From Micrasema longulum (taxonomy: Eukaryota > Arthropoda > Insecta > Trichoptera > Brachycentridae): a stretch of 64,000 nt of DNA. A program made the translations under genes and the position numbers. Shown here piece by piece: positions 12,180 to 22,984 of the stretch. Location: assembly GCA_022494885.1 (NCBI GenBank), contig JAGVSM010001370.1:434001-498000 (forward strand). The letters are read 5' to 3'. The notes under the pieces were generated by a model. The model worked only from the letters and a program-made list of their open reading frames with translations. It did no database searches and was not told where the DNA came from. Position 1 is the stretch's first letter; each line of letters opens with the position of its first letter.

Positions 12180-12427
12180 AATATTCATCATTCCCTTTCC
12201 GCACCTAGTGGTGCATTGGTACACCAATCGCAGCGTATCTTGATCATTTTTGTTACATAGAGGTAAGATGATCAGTCTTACGCTTCAGGTACCAGTCTAG
12301 GGACTATGAAATATTCAAATGTGAAAATACCCTTTTCAATAAATATTTCAAATCGACCTAGTCGGGAATCAAACCCGAGACCTCTTGCGTGGTAGGCCAC
12401 TAGGCTGACCATTACGCCACGAGGCCG
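12180..12427 (-). mobile_element. SINE1, nearly complete with tRNA-like head
   Basis: On the minus strand the head reads ggcctcgtggcgtaatggtc (A-box region) and then ggtctcgggtttgattccc (B box). The body ends in the ...gcggaaagggaatgatga tail. Pol III-type internal promoter boxes mark it as a tRNA-derived SINE. The family has about a dozen copies in the window. Confidence 0.85.
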
Positions 12428-12454
12428 ATTACATATAAGTATATTGAATAGATA

Positions 12455-12895
12455 TAATTACCATTTTAGAGAAGAGGATATAGAGGTCTAGGCATATACA
12501 TGGCTTATGACCTGCCATTGGCGGATTGGTGTGGTCACTTTGCACACTGTGTAACGTTCACTACTCTGCGTATGCTTGAACGTTCATATTTATTTATATA
12601 TCGTACATCTAATGCTTCTATCTATTGATTTTTGTGAAGTTAAAGAGCTGAAACTTTTATTGGTGCGGATGAGATTTATCTGATTGAATCTGATTCACCT
12701 ACATACTAGGCAACGCATAAAAATATTTTTCAATTTGGACAAACCATAAACACTGTCGATAAATCCACATAGTTCATGAAGGAAAATATTTTCAGGCGTT
12801 GCCTAGTATGAAAGTAAAATAATTCAGTCGGATAAGTCTTACCCGCTTCAAAAAAGATTTCAGCTTCTTAACTTCACAAATATCAACAGTGGCCT
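12455..12895. repeat. Family A inverted pair around 12755
   Basis: The left half reads inverse family A (ctttgcacactgtgtaacgt, tttttgtgaagttaaagagc, tactaggcaacgc). The right half is forward (aggcgttgcctagtatg, cagcttcttaacttcacaaa). The turn lies around 12750. This is a second head-to-head arrangement like that at 4340-4740, but with the opposite ends facing. Confidence 0.7.
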
Positions 12896-13036
12896 TATTA
12901 TATAACTAATTCGTTTCGTAAATTCATTTGTATCGTATAAGAGGGAACGAGAGCAAAATACCATTTCAATTGCGTTAGAGTGAAATAGATATATGAGAAA
13001 CGAACGGACTTACGAAACGAATTGTGACAGAATAAG
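12895..13036. mobile_element. Small palindromic MITE, copy 2
   Basis: Diverged copy of the 9255-9398 element: shared segments include cgtaaattcatttgtatcgt, ataagagggaacg, gcgttagagtga and the right end attgtgacagaataag. Confidence 0.6.
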
Positions 13037-13589
13037 CCTGTTGCGAGGAGAATATTGTTGTTAATTTTTTTTTTTATCGTAAAATAAATATTATATTTAT
13101 TAAGTTATACAAACAATCTTAGACTAATTAATCTTCCATCTTAACAACGCAATTTATATACGTATACAATTATTATTTTGAATTGAATCATCATTTATCC
13201 ATTTTCAAATGTAAGTAATCATTTCACATTTAAAATTGTAACTTTACCAACATTCAAACTTATTTTATTAATAATGCAAGTATTTACACTAAAAAACGAT
13301 TTTCATAAAACAATTTTTTTACATCATTTTTCTTTATTCACAGTGAGCTTATCAAATGTATATTTGGTATTATTTTCTAGCCAATGAATTAAATACACAT
13401 ATTTTTTCTGAGTCTCAAATGCGAATATTAACAAAATTATTTTTTACGCCACCTAATGGAAAAAGTATGAAATAAACTGATTATATTCGAACAACAATAA
13501 AGAGAAGAGAAAACCAACACTTATTAGGGACTTTAAGAGCATCATAGAGCTGCCAAAATTATTACTGTTGTAATAATTATATGTAAATC

Positions 13590-13800
13590 TCGTATCAGGG
13601 AAAATATACAAATTCTTCAAAATAAGTCGATGAGAATTATACCCAAAAGAAATGTGTATTCTAATGTAGAAATAATGCACAAAAAAATCGGCTTGCTCAC
13701 AGTAAAACAGCACATAAAGTACAACGTAGCAATTTTCATTCATAAAATAATTAAGGAGATGAATAAAATAAAAAAAATTGTAAAATTTAACCAACATATA
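13590..13800 (+). pseudogene. Non-LTR reverse transcriptase tail fragment
   Basis: The plus strand reads ENIQILQNKSMRIIPKR, then VYSNVEIMHKKIGLLTVKQ and HIKYNVAIFIHKII. This is the C-terminal RT region (LQ.IQNKSMRIIL, YSNV..M...L.LLTV.QRI.YN...FI.KI) of a Jockey-like element. The longer minus-strand frame over the same bases is a shadow. No catalytic region remains. Confidence 0.65.
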
Positions 13801-13854
13801 TAACCAACATATATAACAACATAGAATCATACATATGAAACAATGGAAAAAATA

Positions 13855-14175
13855 AAGAAAGATTACTTATGAGGAGAAAAATAGAATCCTAAAACTAATT
13901 GTAATGTTAATAAAATTTTATATTCGTTCTTAAGATGTATGAACTTACTAAATATAGCATAAATAAATAAAATTATATCAATCTTCGAGAATTAAATGTG
14001 TTTTAAAAACATGCTTTCAATTTAATAAAACTAGTATTTATCAAAATGTTTAAGTTTATCTTAGTTGTTAAAGACAAATACGTATTTTCAGATCTTAAAG
14101 TCACTGGTGATGATATGAATATTTTTTTTCTTTTTTATTTATTTATTCACAATTTTTTCATTTAACCATTAAAAC
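13855..14175. other. AT-rich stretch, nothing recognised
   Basis: No conserved frame. TTTATTTATTTATTC at 14132-14150 could be the poly-A side of a minus-strand retroelement end. Confidence 0.3.
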
Positions 14176-14179
14176 AATT

Positions 14180-14335
14180 GAAGGGATATGAATGTTCAAA
14201 ATCAGGCAGAATAGTAAATGCTACGCAATGTGCAAAGTGGCAACTTAAACCAGCCAATTACAAGTTATAAGCCCTCTATATGCCTAGACTTAAATATCAC
14301 CTGTTCTAATGTTTTTCCGTCTCCGGTAATTTTAC
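14180..14335 (+). repeat. Family A fragment
   Basis: Diverged core: gatatgaatgttcaaaatca, aatagtaaatgc, aacttaaaccagccaat, ataagccctctatatgccta. Family ends are missing. Confidence 0.55.
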
Positions 14336-14359
14336 AATATGGTATGTGTTCGCACGTTG

Positions 14360-14480
14360 GTTCTGACATACAGAGCAAATGGACGAACTACATGTTCAAA
14401 CCATCGCCGCACTCCTTTTTTTATTCTGTCGATAATGCTTTTCATAGTGTAACAGAATTGACGAATCTCGGCATTGGTTC
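14360..14480 (-). pseudogene. Non-LTR family P reverse transcriptase fragment
   Basis: The minus strand reads SIIDRIKKGVRRWFEHV, a diverged form of TIDRIKKGVLRWFG at 1985-2310. Only about 35 codons are recognisable. Confidence 0.5.
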
Positions 14481-14984
14481 ACAGTAAATCAATCAATATA
14501 AAATACTTCTGAGCCGAACACTTCACTACCCGCAGTTTTTTTCATAAAAAATACGCAGGTAAAGCCACCCCTGGATTAGATCTCATATACGTCGCGTTTA
14601 TGCTCCTCTCAAAGCTAGGGTAATCATGTATGTGACAACTTTTCGGTTTCTTGAATAAAAGATAACACTTCTTTTTTATAAAATTCTCCGATGAAAATAA
14701 CGAGTGTCTTTCAGGAAATTGCTGAAAAATTCAGGCAAACACTGGGAACAAAAATAAAGAAAAACAAAGCGACTTTGAGCGATTCTGTAAGTCCTCTTTC
14801 ACGACCAAATACAAAGGAAAGTTTTTTCAACTCTTTGTCACTAAAATTTTTGACGTAGAACCAAATGATGTGTTTGACATTTTTGTTATAGAGCCATTAG
14901 GAACCTTTTTCTGATGGCTCAAATTTTTTTACTTTTTAAAAATATCAGTTTTATTTTTACAAAATCTGTAGAAACGGTTATATT

Positions 14985-15230
14985 TTTTAACACCTATTGG
15001 CTGGTTTAAGTGGCCACTTTACACACTGTGTAACATTCACCATTCTGCCGATGTCCGAACATCCACATTCCCTCAACTCTTCCATCTGTTGACTTTTGTG
15101 AAGTAAAAGAGCTGAAACCTTCATAATGAGCGTGAGATTCATCCGGCTGAATCAATTCACCTACTAGGCAACGCCAAAAAACAATTTTTCAAATTTTTTC
15201 ACTTCTTCTTTTACCAGTTAATTCAAAAAT
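14985..15230 (-). repeat. Family A, inverse orientation
   Basis: Near-complete inverse core: tggctggtttaagtggccac, tttacacactgtgtaac, ctcttccatctgttgac, ttttgtgaagtaaaagag, ctactaggcaacgcc. A separate forward end module follows at 15335-15415. Confidence 0.7.
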
Positions 15231-15334
15231 GTTTTGATTATGTTCACATTTTTGCAGACTGACTTGTACTGCTCCCTGGGAAGTTATTTAGATCTATTTT
15301 TTTTTTGCAACAGACAGGGAAAACATTAGTCATA

Positions 15335-15415
15335 AGCCCTGTAAATGAGTTATTTCCATATTTCCCTTTCAAAAATGTTTTTCCTCTCTGTTGCAACAAA
15401 TTTAGAAGGTATATT
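15335..15415 (+). repeat. Family A terminal module
   Basis: Carries cataagccctgtaaatg and the end sequence cctctctgttgcaacaaa, matching the right terminus of the copy at 59550-59960. Confidence 0.55.
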
Positions 15416-15704
15416 TAGTTTAACCGAGAGTATTAAATGCAAACTTAGAAATCTCTACCAAAAATGGAAAATTAGTTATTGATGCCAAAATAAACTATAC
15501 ATAAAAATTTGCCTACGTAAATAATAGCGTGATTCAAAACCGTCTCTAAATCTTGCAAAAACAGATTTTAATTATACTACTTGACACCGCCAACTAATAA
15601 TTCTCCATTGAGTTGGTGTGGCATAATTATAAATCTCACGATTCTTTTTTCAAAGTTTTTTGCAAATATCCCAGTTACTCATTCACTTAAGATTTCTTCG
15701 TTTG

Positions 15705-16030
15705 CTTATAATAATGTAGGTAATAAAACCAACTGGTCCAAAAAGAAGTTTAAAAATTGGAAAATTGTTTTCAAGCGTTGCTTAGTATGGGAAATAATCC
15801 AGTCAGATGAATCTCTTCACAAAGGTTTCAGTTCTTTAAATTCACTAAAATCAACAAATGAAAGAATTTAAGAAATATGGATGTTTTAACATAGGCAAAG
15901 TGGTAAATGTTACACAGTGTGTAAAGTGGCTCCTTAAACCAGCCAATGACTGGTCACAAGCCCTGTAAATGCCTAGACTTCCCGTCTTTAAGGTATTCTC
16001 CATCCCTGTTGTAATTTGTTAATGCTTCTC
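15705..16030 (+). repeat. Family A, forward copy
   Basis: Runs from aaccaactggtccaaaaaga through caagcgttgcttagtatggg and gtgtaaagtggctccttaaa to the end module ctccatccctgttgtaattt. One of the longest forward copies. Confidence 0.7.
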
Positions 16031-16090
16031 ATTCCCTCAACCATTCAAATATCAAAGCATTTAAGTATTATGTAAATTTAAGTTAATCTA

Positions 16091-16286
16091 CAGGATATTT
16101 TTTAAACCCTGTCACATCTGAAACCACGATGATCATTATGAGCAAGAAGACATATTGGCAGAAGTAGACAACCAGTTGTTTTTTTTTTTAATTTATGCGT
16201 TCGAAATATTTTTTTAATATGCTTATGACTTCTTACCCATACTGATCATTGTGGTTTGGATGTGACAGGGGTTAAAGAACATCCTG
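16091..16286. mobile_element. MITE with long terminal inverted repeats and TA target site
   Basis: A 196-bp element bounded by TA on both sides. The left arm caggatattttttaaaccct, gtcacatctgaaaccac, gatgatca is the inverse of the right arm tgatcattgtggtttggatg, tgacaggggttaaagaaca, tcctg. Arms are at least 55 bp with a short loop. The TA duplication suits a Tc1/mariner-type MITE. A single arm of a related element is at 36669-36740. Confidence 0.75.
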
Positions 16287-16840
16287 TATAAATTTACTAT
16301 CTAAACAAGAAAATAAAAAATCCTTTATTTTAAAAACTCTTTTGTTCCATATTATGTCAATAATTATACAATGAGGTCAACGAGAGCCGCATTCTACATT
16401 TTCATGTATTTTATAAATAGCCACACCATACTGCTAATGTTTATGTTCTGACGTAGTATTGAATATTTAAATTCGATTTGTTTTCCTATGGTGAACAATT
16501 ACAGCCGTTCGCAACAAAAAGGAAGTTCAGTGCTATGGGAAATTGGATAAAAATAAAACACTTTCTTAGGCTGGGGCATTTGGCCGTTAGTAATAATTAA
16601 AAATCGAAAATATTAGCAACAATTTTGAATTTTAATAATAATTGCTAATGATCAAACAGCCCGGCCTTACGCGAGCTAAAAATTAGAGCATTCATCGTAG
16701 GGCGAAGTTTCTCGAAAATGTATAAAAAAGTTAATAAAAATAAGCTACTCTGAACCACGTCACAAATTCTTCCAAATCCACCGATGACAGTATTGTGATA
16801 TATTTCCGGTTTACGAGAAGTTAACTCACCAGTCACCGGT
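16287..16840. other. No gene recognised
   Basis: AT-rich with no domain signature. A segment near 16520-16545 (ggaagttcagtgctatggga) recurs inverted near 40965-40985, suggesting an uncharacterised repeat. Confidence 0.35.
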
Positions 16841-16858
16841 TTTTTTTTAATTTTATTT

Positions 16859-16956
16859 TTGCACCACAACAGGCCTGGAGGCCCAATAACAGGGGTGAAT
16901 TACATAACAGAACACCCAGGCTTGAGAAAAATCACATTTTATTTTTTGTGTTCTCA
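16859..16956 (-). mobile_element. SINE3, 3' half of a copy split by SINE2
   Basis: Inverse SINE3 tail: T-run, gcaccacaacaggcctggag, gcccaataacagg, cacccaggcttgagaaaaat, gtgttctca. The remaining tRNA-like head lies at 17179-17243, on the other side of a SINE2 insertion. The uninterrupted copy at 62300-62467 joins gtgttctca directly to ccgggagtcgaac. Confidence 0.8.
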
Positions 16957-17178
16957 TGGCAGGCGCCGTGGCGTAGTTGGTTAGACGGCTGACTGTGAAA
17001 CTGGCGTCGCGGATTCGACTCCTGCCAGTTGCGAGAAAAAAATCCAAGAAAGATTTTTTTACCCAATTGGTCTGGGTGTTGTGGTGTATTTTTCATTACT
17101 TTCATCCAAATCCTCCATCCTACCTGCTGACAAGCCGTAAAATAGAGGCTTGGCGGGTTATTCCAAAAAAAAAAAAAA
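16957..17178 (+). mobile_element. SINE2, complete copy inserted in SINE3
   Basis: Begins with a tRNA-like head, ggcgccgtggcgtagttggt (A box) and gcggattcgactcctgcc (B box). A family body follows (ggtctgggtgttgtggtg, cggcgggttattcc-like end) and a 14-A tail. A 5'-truncated second copy is at 42762-42925. Confidence 0.8.
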
Positions 17179-17243
17179 CGGGAATTGAACCCGGAACCTT
17201 CCGTGCGTGAATCAAGCGTCTTGACCACTTTACCACGGAGGCC
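17179..17243 (-). mobile_element. SINE3, 5' (tRNA-like head) half of the split copy
   Basis: On the minus strand ggcctccgtggtaaagtggt (A-box part) runs to aaggttccgggttcaattcc (B box). This completes the SINE3 begun at 16859-16956. Confidence 0.8.
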
Positions 17244-17784
17244 TCAACTTGTAACGTCACGATTTTTAAAAAAACAACAAATAAGCAAGCAAAGGTAACC
17301 CCAGTACACACCCAGGATCAAGTTTTTTATTATTCTTCTTACATGTTAAAAATATTTATGTTTTCGTTGGGTTATTTTTGTCTCTCTTCTGTTTTTGTAA
17401 TAGTAACATTTTCCTTTCGGCAAAAATAGGAAACAAATAGGAAACAAACTCGAGACCTTTAAAAAGAGGAAATACCTTCCTTGATATAATCACCAATTTT
17501 TACTTATTTTTCTGTTCAACCTCCCGTTTCCTGGGGGAATCATTTCAATGACCAAAAGAAATTTCTAATAGCTTACAATATTATTGGACGATACCTGTCT
17601 TAAACAATATGTATGCTTGGTGAAATTGATATTTTAAGTATAAAATATTGATTCGAAAATATTCAGCACTAATCGGTTTCTAGTACATTTAAGAATCGTA
17701 GAATTTTAGTGAATTTAATTAAGGCGGGATCATTAAAGATATTGTCAATATTTCAAACACAGCACTTTAACTACCAACATATAT

Positions 17785-18018
17785 CATCATTATTCTCGCA
17801 TCCACACCCAGTAGGGCATAGGGTAGTTTTTTGGCACTCGAATCGCAACGTATCTAGATCATTTCTGTTACATGGAAGGTAATGTGATATGTCTTACACT
17901 TCAGTTATCAATCCTGGGAGAGTCAAATATTTCTTGTCAGGGAAATATTATTTAAACCACAAAAACATTCACGTTGACTCTTTCAGGAATCGAATACGGG
18001 ACCTCAAGAGTGGTAGGC
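17785..18018 (-). mobile_element. SINE1 copy lacking its 5' end
   Basis: Inverse SINE1 body (atcgcaacgtatctagatca, gttacatggaaggtaatgtg) and B-box region (ggaatcgaatacgggacctc) up to gtggtaggcgaatg, where it meets a second head in the opposite orientation. Confidence 0.7.
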
Positions 18019-18019
18019 G

Positions 18020-18070
18020 AATGTCGGCCTCGTGGTGCAATGGTTGGCGCATTCACCTGTATACATAATA
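18020..18070 (+). mobile_element. SINE1 head fragment
   Basis: The forward A-box half only (cggcctcgtggtgcaatggt, tggcgcattcacctgt). It abuts the inverse copy at 17785-18018 at the position where that copy's own head would continue, which suggests an inversion or a self-primed product inside the tRNA-like region. Confidence 0.6.
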
Positions 18071-18104
18071 CCTAAACATTCGTCAGTAATAAAATACATT
18101 AAAA

Positions 18105-18195
18105 CATGTGGCCACTTAACGCACTTTATAGCATTCACCATTCTGCCTATGTTTGAACATCTACTTATCTGTAACTCCTCAAGTAAAGTAGCTTA
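18105..18195 (-). repeat. Family A fragment, inverse
   Basis: Inverse core piece: gtggccacttaacgcacttt, agcattcaccattctgccta, tgtttgaacatc. Confidence 0.6.
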
Positions 18196-18339
18196 AATAT
18201 TTACTGATAATGGTTTAGAAAACAAAAAAAAATATTCTTAAGATTTACGCAGATGTTTTTATTTTGAGGACCATTTTCAATAAGTTGTAAATAATTTTAT
18301 ATTATAAAATAGGAATTACGTTTTAGTAGAGTGATATAT

Positions 18340-18530
18340 TTATTAGATGGATGAAGGCAAGATTATCAGTCTCACGCTTCAGGTGCTAGTGCACAGAGAC
18401 TCTGAAATATTCTAGTGTAAAATCGCATTTTTAAATTAAAATAAAGTATGTCAGCTATGCCGGGAATCTATTCTGGAGACTCTTGTTCGGTAGGTAAACG
18501 CTCTTACTATTTTACCACGCGACAGACATA
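18340..18530 (-). mobile_element. SINE1 copy
   Basis: Inverse body and head: tgaaggcaagattatcagtc, acgcttcaggtgctagtg, gactctgaaatattctagtg, then a decayed B box (gggaatctattctggagac) and A box (ttttaccacgcgac). Confidence 0.65.
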
Positions 18531-19315
18531 TTTAAATAATTAATTTTGATATTTTGTTTAAAATTAATTATTCGAAATATTATTGTTGAGTTAATTAGTC
18601 TAAAGGGAGTTCCAGAGAGCGTTAGTTTGTATCTTTTACTTGAGTTTGGGGCTATATAACACAGAATTCCAGACCATTAAAACTACGTATCAACTGTTAT
18701 AATTGAAAATAAGAATGGCTTATGGGAGCTGGAATCCTTAGCAAAACTTTATATTTTCTAAGATGCAAGAGAAAAACTTTCCAATTTATAGAAAAACAAA
18801 AAGTCTTTATGTAGGTACGAGAAAGCAAATATAAAACGTAGGTTTGGTATCTTTTTAAATGGGGAAACTTTTCGGTCACTATAGTGAAATAAAACAAACC
18901 CCGTAAGAAGGAAAATGTCCCTTAATATTGCAAAAAGGGACGGGGTGAAAGTTAATGAGATACTCATTTATATTTTCTGTTGGCGGAGAAAGGAAATCTC
19001 TTTAGAACGTGTTCTTGTGCCGTATGCCTTTCATTAGCCCTTGTTTAGAAGTCAACGTTACACAACGATACTTCGATTAAATTTCATAGATTTTCCAGGG
19101 TTTTCACCGACTAAAAGTCAACCAGGCCACAAAAGCAATTATTAATTATTGTACTTAAGGGTGATAAGTTTAGCTAGTAACGCGCGGTATTTCAAATATT
19201 TAAGATTTCATTTTAAAATGGTTACTTAATCATCGAATGAAATGGTCGTATTTTCTACTTTTTCATCATAAATATATTTATTATACAAATTTTACCTTAC
19301 CGAAAGAGATAAAAA
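18531..19315. other. No gene recognised
   Basis: AT-rich with two overlapping short minus-strand frames of no recognisable family. Nothing repeated within the window was found. Confidence 0.35.
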
Positions 19316-19319
19316 AAGA

Positions 19320-19690
19320 TTAGAGGCCTTCAAAATGTGGTGCTACAGAAAAGTATTAGGAATTTTCTGGAGAGACCACATCACTAATGACGAGGTTCTC
19401 AACAGAATCGAAGAAGGTAGACACCTAATCAAAACCATCTCAGAGAAGCGAGTCCGATGGATCAGCCACAATATGCACCATGAGGGTCTCCTGCACGACA
19501 TCATAGAGGGAAAGGCTGAGGGGACAAATTAAAGAAGGCGTCCCCGACGGGAATATTTGGAGCAAGTGTGGGAAGATTTAAACTGCGCCTCATATGTCGA
19601 GCTGAAGAGGGCTGCAGAAAATAGAGACCAATGGAGGACGAGATGCAGGACTTTGCTGCAAACCAATCCCCAGGATTGAGACTGTGAAGA
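19320..19690 (+). pseudogene. RTE-like non-LTR reverse transcriptase, C-terminal end
   Basis: Reads FKMWCYRKVLGIFWRDHITN, DEVLNRIEEGRHLIKTI, then a block equivalent to a K..R..WIGH...H sequence (RVRWISHNMHH), EGLLHDIIEGKAEG, and after one stop RRRPRREYLEQVWEDL and ENRDQWRTRC. FEMWCYRRML.I.W.D..TN and GRR..R...WL.D...W are characteristic of RTE/BovB-related insect elements. A single stop (at 19530) splits an otherwise open frame, so decay is recent relative to the other fragments. Confidence 0.75.
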
Positions 19691-19699
19691 AGACAAATA

Positions 19700-20775
19700 A
19701 AAAACGAGTGATACTTACGATAAAAACGAATCCACTAATTTGGCAAAACCAGTGACCGGTTTCATCGCTTCCGCGACTTATTCGAGACTAACATCTTTAT
19801 TATAAAATTCAATGTATGTATTGAAAAACATTAATGGATGATTTAATGTGATATAATATTAACTTATAGTAATTAAGTAATTGATAATACGAGTGTGATG
19901 AACTTCCATCAATAATGTTCAAACTTTCAAACTTCAAAGATTAATTTCTAACTAATTTTCAACGAGGTTTCAATTAAAATACTATGATATTTTCAATAAT
20001 TATTTTACTCGAAAGATTATCCTTACTTTGTAGTGTATCTCATTCGGTGTTTAGGCCAACTTTAATTATGTGTACCATATTTTAATTATTAAAGACACAA
20101 GTACGCCTTTAGTATCAAGTAAAAAGTTGTATTAACTAAGACTTACCCTTAGAGCATCCTTCGCCATAAGTTAAAGCTACTTGTTCCTTGTCTAGAATAT
20201 CCGACTATTTTCCCCCGGGCACTCTCTATTCTTCTCCTAAGAACCTTACCTGTTTTCTCACCATCTTCTCTTACACCTACCTTCATCCCGTTGGAAGCTT
20301 AGGAGACTCAGATTTGTGTAGCGAAGTTACTGAATAATAGATTATCTAGAAAGATAATCTACTGCTCGCTCTTTGAAATAGCTCATTAAGTTTAGTTAAT
20401 TAATAATTTTGCACGGGATTGTAAATTCTTCGAAAAAAACAGGTTGTTAAAGACCTTAATTACCAATCACGTGTCTAATATAAACAATTTATATAATATA
20501 TATTTTGAGCCAACCATTACATTCATTTAAATAACATGGTTTTACGAATATAAATTGGCAGCAAAAGTGACAAAAAAATTAGTTCGTTTGAACAGTATGT
20601 GTATTTTAATATGTTTACATGTACTCGTAACTATTTCGGGTATTATAAAAAAATCATTTTTCTTACAAAAAAGCTATGATTATTTTTGTACCTTTTCCTA
20701 AAATTCAAAGTACACAGGAACATCGTTATACGTGGTATCTAAATAACACTGTTCAAATATAGAATTAAATGAACT
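19700..20775. other. No gene recognised
   Basis: AT-rich apart from a slightly GC-richer part (20150-20330) with no open frame or known repeat. Confidence 0.35.
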
Positions 20776-20779
20776 AAAC

Positions 20780-21013
20780 AATATTTTAATTTTCTACATA
20801 ATTTTGTAGACAAGAACTAGATTCAACTCTCTGGAGAGCTGTTAATATTAACATATTACAACAATGATGAAGAACACTTTATAAAGGGTAATATGGAAGT
20901 CTATGTTATCTTTTTCTTATGTTAATCTTTGTTGTAATTTGTTAATATTAACAGTTCCCCTGGGAGTTGAATCCAGTCCTTGTCTACAAAAATTTAGACA
21001 AAATCAAAATATT
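20780..21013. repeat. Family A end modules arranged as a hairpin
   Basis: The left arm ttttgtagacaagaactaga, ttcaactctctggagag, gttaatattaacatattac is the inverse of the right arm taatttgttaatattaac, agttcccctgggagttg, aatccagtccttgtctac. The arms are about 90 bp with a 50-bp loop, showing that family A has long inverted ends. Confidence 0.75.
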
Positions 21014-21500
21014 GTTTATGAATCCACCTGGTCCATGAAGAAGTATAAAATTTAAAAAAAATAGCATTTTCAGGCGTTGCCTAGTATGTAGGTGAAATAA
21101 TTCAATCAGATGAATCTTACCCGCATAAAAGGTTTCAGCTCGTTAACTTTACAAACATCAACAGATGAAAGAATGGAAGGAATATAGATGTTTAAATATG
21201 GGCAGAATGGTTAATGTTACACAGTGTGTAAGGTGGTCACTTAAACCAGCCAATGACTGGTCATAAGGCGGCCTCCGTAGTGTAGTGTAGGGAGGTTCCG
21301 GGTTCGATTCCCGGTGAGAACACAAAAATTAAATGGGATTTTTTTCTTAAGCCTAGGTGTTCTGTGATGCAACTCATCACTGTGATTGGGCCTCCTGGCC
21401 TATTATGGTGCAAAAAAAAACATCAAAAAATATATATTTATATATAAGCCCTGTAGATGCCAAGACTTCTATATTACCTTTTCTAAAGTATTATTTATTT
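21014..21500 (+). repeat. Family A forward copy, split by SINE3
   Basis: Runs caggcgttgcctagtatgta, cagctcgttaactttac, ggcagaatggttaatgttac, accagccaatgactggtc, then is interrupted at 21268-21443. It resumes with ccctgtagatgccaagactt, exactly where intact copies continue cataag-ccctgtaaatgcc. Confidence 0.75.
21268..21443 (+). mobile_element. SINE3 insertion with ATAAG target duplication
   Basis: The head ggcctccgtagtgtagtgta contains a short internal deletion between A and B boxes. It is followed by gttccgggttcgattcccgg, the family tail cctcctggcctattatggtg and an A-rich end. ATAAG at 21263-21267 is repeated at 21444-21448, giving a 5-bp target-site duplication inside family A. Confidence 0.8.
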
Positions 21501-22980
21501 TAATATGTTAATAAAAAACTAACATTGATTTAATAATGCGTAATGGAAGTATAATGATCTCAGAGTAATAATTCACGAGATAAACCGTCCAGCTCTTCCA
21601 TAGAACAAGCGTTCCAAATGTTTGGTTTGGTTTTTAATTCAACAATAAACGTGTAACGGGCGATTCCGGTTTACGCTTGCAATTCCCGACCTAAGTATCC
21701 ACGGTTCGTTATATTGCTATAAACTGTAGCTAACTTAGTGGTTGATAATCCTAGGTTTTTACCCTTTTGGGCAACTGTATTAGAGAGTGGCGTATTATTA
21801 CTTTAAGATAACTATTCGTTCTTGGAAGATAACCATTCGTTTTTGGAATGCCCTCCATCGCTGTTTCACTTACTTGGCGTTAAAAAATAATAAATCGTAA
21901 TTCGAGAACTAAAGAACCGAATGTGCAAAAAATCCAAAATATTTTTTTAATGTTATTTATTTATTTATTCATTCAAAACTACACTTATTTAAATATAAGT
22001 GAACTTATAGCCATTTAATTAAAATAATTAGATTAAAATATAATGACATGTGATGCAATATAATAAAAATCCAGAAAGTTAAGCATAAGTAATAAATACT
22101 AAAATTCCAAAGAATACAATTAAAAAAGATAATCAGACATAAATATTAAAATGTAAATTATAAATTATACAAATTTAGATTAATACATAATCAAATATAC
22201 AAAATAACAGTATCATTGAAATCAAAAAAATAAAAGTACAATAGTAAAATAGTAAAATATAGTAGTATTGAAAAAAAATAATAATAGCATCATTGAAATC
22301 AATAGAAAAATAATATTTATATAAAAACATAATTGAAATGATAATTGAGATATATGTTTCTATTAAATCACTATACAATTTAGTAAGAAATAGGAGTAAT
22401 GAATAATATGCCAAATAATATTGAGTGCTAAATTAAATAATACAAAAATATATAATGAAAAAAAAGAATACCTTATGAAAAATAATATCAAAATATACAA
22501 AAAACAAATTGAAATAAAATAGAAGGAAAGGAGATTTGCCATTTTTTGCTAATTTCTTATCTCGAACTTTAAAAAAATTAACAACCTAGTCCTTATAGAT
22601 ATTATATGGCATTAATTGCTCGTTGAAACCGACAGTCTCCATGTAGTAATTTTTTAACTAAATTATAAATTAGAACTGTATGGCGTTATTTGGTCTTTTT
22701 GATACAAAAACATCATGTATGTGGAAAAAAATTTCTTTGTTAGACCGCCGTGTTTGCAGTTAAGACTCTATGGTTTCAAAGTTGGCATCATTTTACACAC
22801 ACGTACAGTGTACGTCAGTTGAGATCACGTCGCCAGTAACTTATTGAGGTATTTTATTTTTGCCATATATTCATATACATCGAACGATTTCTGGAATTAT
22901 TTACGGTACGGCTTTAGGGAGAGTTCTGGCTTTCAAAATACATTCTTGAAATAGGCTTAAACTCCAAATATCCGGATTAA
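21500..22980. other. AT-rich stretch, no gene recognised
   Basis: The section 21950-22500 is almost pure A/T with TTAT runs at 21955-21975, possibly the reverse poly-A side of a minus-strand retroelement. The hydrophobic minus-strand frame at 22175-22414 is composition-driven. Confidence 0.4.
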
Positions 22981-22984
22981 TGGA

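Noticed and set aside
12360..12427. Possible true tRNA gene on the minus strand
   Set aside because: A and B boxes are present but no cloverleaf with acceptor pairing was seen, and the sequence continues into a SINE body repeated throughout the window.
13453..13830. 125-codon minus-strand frame, hydrophobic
   Set aside because: The plus strand over the same bases encodes a recognisable RT tail (IPKRNVYSNVEIMHKKIGLL). The minus frame is its shadow.
16969..17035. Possible true tRNA gene on the plus strand
   Set aside because: It is the head of SINE2 with its body and A tail attached, and the headless copy at 42762-42925 shares the body.
22175..22414. Minus-strand frame with membrane-protein-like composition
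   Set aside because: The whole 21.95-22.5 kb region is extremely AT-rich, which yields Ile/Phe/Tyr-rich frames by chance.
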